A stretch of 13,396 nucleotides of DNA, from contig DFDI01000020.1 in NCBI GenBank assembly GCA_002367635.1, positions 24,772 through 38,167 on the forward strand. Reading direction: 5' to 3'. Shown here piece after piece: positions 7,880-13,396 of this stretch (the first letter of the stretch is position 1; each line of letters begins with the position of its first letter). The DNA is from Betaproteobacteria bacterium UBA3031 (lineage in GTDB: Bacteria; Pseudomonadota; Gammaproteobacteria; Burkholderiales; Eutrophovitaceae). Both the position numbers and the translations under genes were made by a program. The notes beneath the pieces were generated by a model. The model searched no databases. It was given only the letters and a program-made list of their open reading frames with translations, and was not told the origin of the DNA.

Positions 7880-8662
7880 TTACTCTTTCAAATTCATTTG
7901 AGCGCGTCGATTCTTAAAATAAACAACCACCCAAACCACAAATCCAGATAGGAAATAAGATAGGAAGGTTAAAAACAGTAACTCAGGTAGGTTATCCGCT
8001 GAATTAATAACAAAAATAACAAAGAATGAAATCAGCACCACAACCGAGAAAGGCACGGCCTTACGGAGGTTGATTTCCTTTCCGCTGTAGTATCTTATGT
8101 TACTAACCATAGTGAAGCCGAGTGTTACGGCCAGAACCCAGGCGACCCACGGTAGCCCTTGAAAATCGTTCGCAGTAGTCGCCCATATAAAACCCGCGAC
8201 TACTCCCGCCGCGGCCGGACTAGGCAGACCTTGAAAATACGACTTCTCAACGGTATCCATATTAGTATTGAAACGCGCTAACCTAAGCGCCGCACATCCG
8301 ACATATATGAACGCAGCAACCCAGGCAAGCTTACCGCCAATTGAGCGAAGTTCCGCCTCGTATAGAACTAGAGCAGGAGCCGCACCAAAAGCAACCATAT
8401 CTGCCAAAGAATCAAACTGAGCGCCAAAAGCCGATTGAGTTTGAGTAAGGCGTGCGACCCGGCCATCTAGCCCATCAAAAATCATCGCCGCAAAAATACC
8501 AATTGCCGCCAATCCAAACTCATGATTCATGCCTTGCACAATGGCATAAAAGCCGGAGAATAAACCGCAAATAGTAATGGCATTAGGTAGCCAAAAAAAT
8601 CTTTGTCTCCGGCTAGGGGAATTGTCCTCGGCACTCAAAACCGTTTTATCTTCACTCTCCAA
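7880..8662 (-). CDS. pssA: CDP-diacylglycerol-serine O-phosphatidyltransferase
   Basis: An integral membrane enzyme that joins CDP-diacylglycerol and L-serine to form phosphatidylserine, the precursor of phosphatidylethanolamine. The 260-residue protein carries the complete CDP-alcohol phosphatidyltransferase motif: D63-x2-D66-G67-x2-A70-R71-x8-G80-x3-D84-x3-D88. Several hydrophobic segments surround it, and the start of the hydrophobic core (L-P-N-A-I-T near 25-30) matches PssA proteins. The start is TTG, supported by an SD (AGGGAG) nine bases upstream that overlaps the end of psd. Only six bases separate it from psd, so the two are almost certainly co-translated. The product feeds directly into the psd product. 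Confidence 0.95.
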   Translation of the reverse strand: MESEDKTVLSAEDNSPSRRQRFFWLPNAITICGLFSGFYAIVQGMNHEFGLAAIGIFAAMIFDGLDGRVARLTQTQSAFGAQFDSLADMVAFGAAPALVLYEAELRSIGGKLAWVAAFIYVGCAALRLARFNTNMDTVEKSYFQGLPSPAAAGVVAGFIWATTANDFQGLPWVAWVLAVTLGFTMVSNIRYYSGKEINLRKAVPFSVVVLISFFVIFVINSADNLPELLFLTFLSYFLSGFVVWVVVYFKNRRAQMNLKE

Positions 8663-8668
8663 CTGGAT

Positions 8669-9322
8669 TCACTCCCTTACAGGTAGTTCAGCCACAACCG
8701 TCTCTCCACCCATGACCTTGTCACCTAGGCTCACCATAATTTTAGTCGATTTAGGCAAATAAAGATCAACTCGCGAACCAAAACGAATAAAGCCAAAGCG
8801 CTCACCCTTGATCACTTCTGCTCCCTCATTGACGTAACAGAGAATACGCCTAGCGATCAAACCTGCGATCTGAACACACGTCACTTGATGCCCTTGTTTT
8901 GAAACCAACAAAAGCGCGTTACGCTCGTTACTCTCAGATGCCTTATCGAGATCGGCATTAAAGAACTTCCCCGGATAGTAATGCTTTGCATTAACCACCC
9001 CTGCCATCGGCATGCGATTGGAATGAACATTAAATACGTTCATAAAAATGCTGATCTTTAAACATTCTCGATTAGCGTAAGGATCAAAAGCCTCATCTAC
9101 AAAAATAACACGTCCATCTGCAGGCGCACAAACCAACCGGTCTCCCTCGGGAGCAACACGAGTCGGGTCTCGAAAAAACTGCAAGATGAAGATGAAAATA
9201 AGCCATAGAGGAATAGCCAGATACACACTGTAAAAAGTACTTAATCCGGCCAGCACTCCCGCAAGAAGCAAGAAAGACCATCCCTCTCTCGCGATTATAG
9301 GATGTTGATATTTGCGATTCAC
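8669..9322 (-). CDS. psd: Phosphatidylserine decarboxylase (short, pyruvoyl type)
   Basis: Psd decarboxylates phosphatidylserine to phosphatidylethanolamine at the inner membrane. The protein has 217 residues, matching the short form common in betaproteobacteria rather than the longer E. coli type. Hydrophobic segments lie at about 16-50, followed by F-F-R-D-P-x-R and A-P-A-D-G-R-V. The self-cleavage site is probably G182-S183 in R-F-G-S-R-V-D-L-Y-L-P, where the serine would become the pyruvoyl group. N-V-H-S-N-R-M-P near 98-105 is also typical. The start is GTG with GAGG five bases upstream. The gene lies 82 bases after ilvC and six bases before pssA. Confidence 0.95.
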   Translation of the reverse strand: MNRKYQHPIIAREGWSFLLLAGVLAGLSTFYSVYLAIPLWLIFIFILQFFRDPTRVAPEGDRLVCAPADGRVIFVDEAFDPYANRECLKISIFMNVFNVHSNRMPMAGVVNAKHYYPGKFFNADLDKASESNERNALLLVSKQGHQVTCVQIAGLIARRILCYVNEGAEVIKGERFGFIRFGSRVDLYLPKSTKIMVSLGDKVMGGETVVAELPVRE

Positions 9323-9331
9323 TTAAGCCTC

Positions 9332-9352
9332 AAAAACCCGTTGACCAACCGG
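9332..9352 (-). terminator. Weak terminator-like hairpin between ilvC and psd
   Basis: The minus strand reads CCGGTT-GGTC-AACGGG followed by five T residues. The six-pair stem has one internal G-G mismatch, so it is marginal. It would lie just before the psd SD and could reduce read-through from ilvC into psd, but chance is equally likely. Confidence 0.2.
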
Positions 9353-9404
9353 CTCTGCCAACTCGCTTGAACCGAACCACTGCACTAAAGTAACCCATAT
9401 CACC

Positions 9405-10421
9405 CTAGTTCTTAGACTTATCAACCAATCTGTTTGCTTTGATCCAAGGCATCATCGCACGCAACTTGCTACCCACCTCTTCAATTTGGTGCTCCCCAGA
9501 GATACGTCTTATTGAAGTAAGTTTTGTATTTCGCGTTTGATTCTCGAGCAAAAACTCTTGTGCATATACGCCGGTTTGAATCTCTTTGAGAATTCTGCGC
9601 ATTTCGTTTTTACTCTCTTCATTAATAATTCTTGGACCACGCGTGATATCACCGTACTCCGCATTGTTTGAAATCGAGTATCGCATGTTGGCGATGCCAC
9701 CCTCATAAATCAAATCAACAATCAACTTCAATTCATGCAAACATTCAAAATAAGCCATCTCTGGCGCATAACCAGCTTCAACTAAAACCTCAAAACCAGC
9801 TTGAATTAATGCGGTAGCTCCGCCGCATAGAACAACTTGCTCACCAAAGAGGTCTGTCTCTGTTTCTTCCCTAAAATTAGTCTCAATAATCCCAGCCTTA
9901 CCTCCACCAATTGCTGCGGCATAAGACAAAGATATGTCTTTTGCTTTTCCAGATGCATCTTGGTGAATAGCAATTAAGCAAGGCACGCCACCGCCCTGTG
10001 CGTAAGTAGAGCGCACTGTGTGTCCCGGCGCTTTTGGTGCAACCATAATGACATCCACATTCTTATCTGGGTTGACCTGCCCAAAATGCACATTAAATCC
10101 GTGCGCAAAGCCTACCGCGGCTCCCTTTTTGATATTGGGCTGCACGTCATTTTCAAAAACTTCAGCGATATTCTCATCAGGCAAAAGCAACATCACCACA
10201 TCTGCCCCTTTGACCGCCGCACCCATCTCCTTGACAGCAAAACCTGCCTTTTTTGCTTTTGTCCAAGATCCGCCACCTTTTCGCAAACCCACAGTGACAG
10301 TAACGCCTGAATCCTTAAGGTTTAGCGCGTGCGCATGCCCCTGAGATCCATATCCAAGGATGGTTACCTTTTTACCCTTAATGAGCCGTAAATTTGCATC
10401 TTTATCGTAAAAAACTTTCAT
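9405..10421 (-). CDS. ilvC: Ketol-acid reductoisomerase (class I)
   Basis: IlvC converts acetolactate and acetohydroxybutyrate to the dihydroxy acids of valine, leucine and isoleucine synthesis, using NAD(P)H and two magnesium ions. The 338-residue length is that of the short class I enzyme. The N-terminal Rossmann domain has G23-Y-G-S-Q-G28-H-A-H-A. The loop R-K-G-G-G-S-W follows beta2 and suggests NADPH use. Catalytic residues can be placed at H108, D190, E194, E226, E230 and S251, all present. ATG 10421 has a GAGGT SD four bases upstream. It follows ilvH by 47 bases and takes the product of the IlvBH enzyme directly. Confidence 0.98.
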   Translation of the reverse strand: MKVFYDKDANLRLIKGKKVTILGYGSQGHAHALNLKDSGVTVTVGLRKGGGSWTKAKKAGFAVKEMGAAVKGADVVMLLLPDENIAEVFENDVQPNIKKGAAVGFAHGFNVHFGQVNPDKNVDVIMVAPKAPGHTVRSTYAQGGGVPCLIAIHQDASGKAKDISLSYAAAIGGGKAGIIETNFREETETDLFGEQVVLCGGATALIQAGFEVLVEAGYAPEMAYFECLHELKLIVDLIYEGGIANMRYSISNNAEYGDITRGPRIINEESKNEMRRILKEIQTGVYAQEFLLENQTRNTKLTSIRRISGEHQIEEVGSKLRAMMPWIKANRLVDKSKN

Positions 10422-10468
10422 AGCTACCTCGCAACAAATGTATTCAGTTATTATTAAGTAAGTTTATT

Positions 10469-10960
10469 TCAAACCTTTAAGATTCGATCACCGCGCCCTA
10501 TTCCTGATGCTCCAGTTCTAACCGTTTCAAGGATTGCCTCCCTATCTAGTGCATCAAAGAAAGCATCCAGCTTAGCTCCGGTTCCGGTCAGCTCAATCGT
10601 ATACGTTTTATCCGTAACGTCTAAAATTCGCCCTCTAAATATATCGGAAATGCGTTTCATTTCCTCTCGATCCTTCGCCACAGCACGCACTTTTACGAGC
10701 ATTAACTCTCGCTCGATATGACTGCCTTCCGTGAGGTCAATGACCTTAACCACATCCACAAGTTTGTTTAACTGTTTCGTGATTTGCTCAAGCACTTCAT
10801 TCGATCCTATGGTAACGATCGTCATCCGCGATAACGATGGATCCTCTGTAGCAGCCACCGTTAAAGATTCAATATTATATCCCCGTGCCGAAAAGAGCCC
10901 TGCAACACGGGAAAGAGCTCCCGCCTCATTCTCTAAAAGCAATGAAAGAATATGCCTCAT
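10469..10960 (-). CDS. ilvH: Acetolactate synthase small (regulatory) subunit
   Basis: The regulatory subunit of acetohydroxyacid synthase, which stimulates the large subunit and binds valine for feedback inhibition. The 163-residue length matches the IlvH type rather than the short IlvN type. The N-terminal ACT domain has L-L-E-N-E-A-G-A-L-S-R-V. Residues N11, G14 and N29, which correspond to valine-site positions known from E. coli IlvH, are all present, so valine inhibition is expected. The C-terminal half (about 80-160) has the usual small-subunit domain. ATG 10960 has AAGG eight bases upstream. The gap from ilvB is 39 bases, consistent with one transcript. Confidence 0.97.
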   Translation of the reverse strand: MRHILSLLLENEAGALSRVAGLFSARGYNIESLTVAATEDPSLSRMTIVTIGSNEVLEQITKQLNKLVDVVKVIDLTEGSHIERELMLVKVRAVAKDREEMKRISDIFRGRILDVTDKTYTIELTGTGAKLDAFFDALDREAILETVRTGASGIGRGDRILKV

Positions 10961-10999
10961 AGTAATTGCCTTATTAGACGAAAAATTTAATTGGGCGCA

Positions 11000-12724
11000 T
11001 CATTCAAGAATCATTTCCGATAGCCCTTTTCCACCCGGGATCATCGGAAAAACATTTTCAGTCTGATCCGTAATGAAATCCATAAAGACCAAACGGTCTT
11101 TAAGCGCTAACGCCTCCTTGAGCGCTCCCTCTACATCTGATGGCTTGTCGATACGCATACCGACATGACCATAAGCCTCCGCTAACTTAACGAAGTCTGG
11201 TAGCGCATCCATATACGATTCGGAATGACGGTTTCCATGGAAAAATTCCTGCCACTGACGCACCATACCCAAGTAACGATTATTTAAGGTGATGATTTTG
11301 ATCGGCAAACTGTATTGCTTCGCGGTAGAAAGCTCCTGTATACACATCTGTATGCTCGCCTCGCCTGTAATACAAGCAACAGTTGCATCCGGATAAGCAA
11401 ACTGAACGCCCATTGCATACGGCAGACCAACCCCCATAGTGCCAAGACCTCCGGAGTTAATCCACCTTCTTGGCCGATCAAATTTGAAGTACTGTGCAGC
11501 CCACATTTGATGCTGTCCCACATCAGAAGTGACGAATACGTCCTCATGTTTGGTGAGCTCATAAAATGTTTGAACGACCGCCTGAGGCTTAATCACCTCA
11601 TCTGATAACGCAAACTTCGAGCTGTCTTTTTCTCGCCACACTGCAATTTGCTGCCACCATGCCTCGATATCAGGCTTATCCGATTTTACTGACAGCTCGT
11701 CAATGTGCTGAAGCATCGCTTTCAGAACCTCTATCACATCGCCAACAATTGGAACATCAACCTTCACACGCTTAGAGATTGATGATGGGTCCACATCAAC
11801 ATGAATAATCTTACGCTCAACACTCATAAAATGAGTCGGATTCCCAATAACTCGATCGTCAAAGCGCGCACCAATTGCCAACAATACATCGCAATCTTGC
11901 ATTGCCATGTTGGCCTCATAAGTGCCATGCATTCCCAACATACCTAAAAATAATGGATCCGTTGCGGGAAACCCGCCAAGACCCATCAATGTATTCGTAC
12001 ACGGATAACCTAGCGTGCGAACTAACTGAGTAAGCAGCTCAGATGCGTTACCCATAATGATGCCGCCGCCTGAATAGATCATCGGCCGCTTAGCTGACAG
12101 CAACAATTCAACGGCTTTTTTTATCTGACCCGAATGACCTCGTGTCACCAGATTATAGGATCGCAAAGAGACAGACTGGGGATAAAAATAATTGGTTTTA
12201 TCCTGAGTTATATCCTTAGGGATATCCACAACAACCGGACCGGGTCGGCCCGTCGCCGCTAAATAAAAAGCTTTTTTTATAGCCGGCGCAATATCTGCCG
12301 CCCGCCTAACCAAGATATTATGTTTGACACATGGTCGGGTGATCCCAACGGTATCAACCTCTTGGAACGCATCTTCCCCGATGGCATGAGTTGGTACCTG
12401 ACCCGTAATCACTACCATAGGGACAGAATCCATATAGGCTGTAGCAATGCCAGTGATCGCATTGGTAACCCCTGGACCAGAAGTCACCAGAGCGACCCCC
12501 ACTTTGCCAGTAGCTCGAGCAAACGCGTCCGCCGCGTGCACAGCTGCTTGTTCGTGCCGCACTAAAATGTGCTTAACTTTATCTTGCTTAAATAGTGCGT
12601 CGTAAATGGGCAGCACCGCTCCACCAGGGTACCCAAACAAAAATTCAACTTTCTCTTCCGCCAAACAGCGCGAAACAATTTCAGCGCCCGATAGCTCGGC
12701 GACTTGCCCCCCCGTCATTTCCAT
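11000..12724 (-). CDS. ilvB: Acetolactate synthase large (catalytic) subunit
   Basis: A thiamine-diphosphate enzyme that condenses pyruvate with pyruvate or 2-oxobutyrate, the first shared step of branched-chain amino-acid synthesis. From the chosen start it has 574 residues. The three domains are recognisable: N-terminal with F-G-Y-P-G-G-A and catalytic E58 in R-H-E-Q-A-A; central FAD-binding with A-I-G-A-R-F-D-D-R near 283-291; C-terminal cofactor domain. The usual G-D-G of the cofactor motif is G454-E-A, followed by S-I-Q-M and ending at N481-N482. The frame stays open to a TTG at 12802, but a good promoter lies inside that 26-codon extension and the TTG has no SD. ATG 12724 has GGGTGG four bases upstream and fits the family N-terminus. 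A second ATG two codons on is possible. Confidence 0.96.
   Translation of the reverse strand: MEMTGGQVAELSGAEIVSRCLAEEKVEFLFGYPGGAVLPIYDALFKQDKVKHILVRHEQAAVHAADAFARATGKVGVALVTSGPGVTNAITGIATAYMDSVPMVVITGQVPTHAIGEDAFQEVDTVGITRPCVKHNILVRRAADIAPAIKKAFYLAATGRPGPVVVDIPKDITQDKTNYFYPQSVSLRSYNLVTRGHSGQIKKAVELLLSAKRPMIYSGGGIIMGNASELLTQLVRTLGYPCTNTLMGLGGFPATDPLFLGMLGMHGTYEANMAMQDCDVLLAIGARFDDRVIGNPTHFMSVERKIIHVDVDPSSISKRVKVDVPIVGDVIEVLKAMLQHIDELSVKSDKPDIEAWWQQIAVWREKDSSKFALSDEVIKPQAVVQTFYELTKHEDVFVTSDVGQHQMWAAQYFKFDRPRRWINSGGLGTMGVGLPYAMGVQFAYPDATVACITGEASIQMCIQELSTAKQYSLPIKIITLNNRYLGMVRQWQEFFHGNRHSESYMDALPDFVKLAEAYGHVGMRIDKPSDVEGALKEALALKDRLVFMDFITDQTENVFPMIPGGKGLSEMILE
12254..12288. repeat. Imperfect 35-base inverted repeat inside ilvB
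   Basis: A perfect 12-base palindrome, AAAAAGCTTTTT (12265-12276), sits in a longer imperfect dyad whose outer arms are CGCCG-CT and AG-CCGGCG, with two mismatches and one bulge. In RNA it could form a stem of about 15 pairs. It falls on codons for conserved residues (A-I-K-K-A-F-Y-L-A-A), so codon choice alone may explain it. Confidence 0.4.
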
Positions 12725-12766
12725 ACAACCACCCAACGCTTGCGCTTTTAAAAAAGAAAACGTTCC

Positions 12767-12795
12767 ACGATACCTATTTCCCTGTTTGCCGTCAA
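12767..12795 (-). promoter_or_regulatory. Sigma70-like promoter for the ilv cluster
   Basis: The minus strand has TTGACG (12790-12795, five of six to the -35 consensus), a 17-base spacer and TATCGT (12767-12772, four of six to the -10 consensus). Transcription would start near 12760, leaving a leader of about 36 bases before the ilvB ATG at 12724. The leader shows no Val/Leu/Ile-rich leader peptide or clear attenuator. Confidence 0.5.
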
Positions 12796-12831
12796 CAAAC
12801 AAAGACTTACATCACTCAACATGGATCTCTA

Positions 12832-13396
12832 CTAAAGCGAAATATGCAACCAATTCGACCAATCTTTAAAAATAGCCGGGTCGCGCGCCGCAATCACCGG
12901 TTGCGACAGCGCATCGCCGCCCCAGAAGCGATCTTTCGTATTTGAGAAAGATGACATCACACCTCCAGCCTCAGACAGAATCAAGGCGCCAGCCGCATAA
13001 TCCCAAACCTTTTGGTTCCCATGCACGTAAACATCAAATAGGCCTGACGCGACATGACACCACTCTAGGCTGGCCGCACCAAAATTTCTTTGCGACGCAT
13101 ATGGCGGCGCGGAAACCAAACGAGTCCTGAGGGCTTCCGGCAATCTTTTAAAGTCAACGCTGGCGACACACTCCTCTAGCGTGCCATGCCGACTCGCATT
13201 GTCCGATAAGTTTTGGTCCCCTAGGTAGGCGCCACCGCCTTCTTCAGCAGTAAAAACTTCTCCACTGATTGGGTTAAAAACCAATCCGAGTATGGATTTT
13301 CCTGCTGAAAAATATGCAATCGACACCGCAAAGTAGGGGATACCATTGATGAAATTAGTGGTCCCATCTATCGGATCCACACACCATATTCCGGAA
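12832..13396 (-). CDS. Inositol monophosphatase family protein (5' end outside window)
   Basis: The C-terminal 187 or so residues of a magnesium-dependent sugar-phosphate phosphatase of the IMPase/SuhB family. The frame is open to the window edge. The metal-binding motif D-P-I-D-G-T-T-N-F lies five residues in from the edge, preceded by W-C-M. The second family motif, V-W-D-Y-A-A-G-A-L-I-L-S-E-A-G-G, is present further on with its catalytic aspartate. In family members the first motif sits about 80 residues from the start, so roughly that much, including the upstream Glu-Glu metal ligands, is missing from view. Substrate cannot be told: inositol phosphate, a related sugar phosphate, or a SuhB-like RNA role are all possible. 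It ends 107 bases before ilvB, and the ilv promoter lies in that gap. Confidence 0.92.
   Translation of the reverse strand, partial: SGIWCVDPIDGTTNFINGIPYFAVSIAYFSAGKSILGLVFNPISGEVFTAEEGGGAYLGDQNLSDNASRHGTLEECVASVDFKRLPEALRTRLVSAPPYASQRNFGAASLEWCHVASGLFDVYVHGNQKVWDYAAGALILSEAGGVMSSFSNTKDRFWGGDALSQPVIAARDPAIFKDWSNWLHISL

Noticed and set aside
10731..11066. A 111-codon open frame on the plus strand across ilvH and the ilvB end
   Set aside because: It is antisense to conserved codons of both genes and has no family resemblance.
12725..12802. A 26-codon N-terminal extension of ilvB starting at TTG 12802
   Set aside because: There is no SD before the TTG, the extension does not resemble IlvB N-termini, and the best promoter for the cluster lies within it.
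12595..12945. A 116-codon open frame on the plus strand across the ilvB start and the phosphatase 3' end
   Set aside because: It overlaps two well-supported minus-strand genes and the ilv promoter. The predicted protein is basic and proline-rich with no recognisable features.

Overview
All recognisable genes lie on the minus strand, so the window reads as a one-directional block running from high to low coordinates. It encodes an inositol-monophosphatase-family protein (5' end outside the window), then ilvB-ilvH-ilvC-psd-pssA-leuA, then a three-gene RND efflux operon (outer-membrane factor, adaptor, pump), then a small thioredoxin-family protein. The largest gene-free stretch is about 140 bases. 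I see no tRNA, rRNA, insertion sequence or CRISPR array.

The organism is most likely a betaproteobacterium of moderate GC content. The run ilvB-ilvH-ilvC-psd-pssA-leuA is a known arrangement in that class, and the IlvB, IlvH and LeuA sequences look like betaproteobacterial forms. This placement rests on gene order and remembered family sequences, not on a search. Genus cannot be fixed.

12,724 down to 6,203 holds anabolic genes. IlvB and IlvH form acetohydroxyacid synthase, IlvC is ketol-acid reductoisomerase, and LeuA makes the first committed leucine intermediate. Psd and PssA, the two enzymes that make phosphatidylethanolamine from CDP-diacylglycerol and serine, sit between ilvC and leuA. 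A sigma70-like promoter (TTGACG, 17-base spacer, TATCGT) lies just upstream of ilvB. It falls inside a possible 26-codon TTG-initiated extension of ilvB, which argues against that extension. A weaker promoter candidate lies before leuA.

6,104 down to 470 is a C-B-A type heavy-metal-efflux (HME) RND operon. A TolC-family lipoprotein comes first, then a short adaptor with no recognisable lipoyl domain, then a CzcA/CusA-family pump. The pump combines CusA-like and CzcA-like membrane motifs and lacks the CusA methionine triad. No metalloregulator or other metal-resistance gene is visible in the window. A thioredoxin with a CVPC active site follows. Its leader contains a strong Shine-Dalgarno (SD) sequence, an in-frame ATG and a stop codon three codons later, which is the oddest small-scale feature here.

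Overall this is mostly core metabolism plus one efflux operon. I found no convincing undescribed system. The points most worth checking are the pump's substrate residues, the minimal adaptor and the thioredoxin leader.
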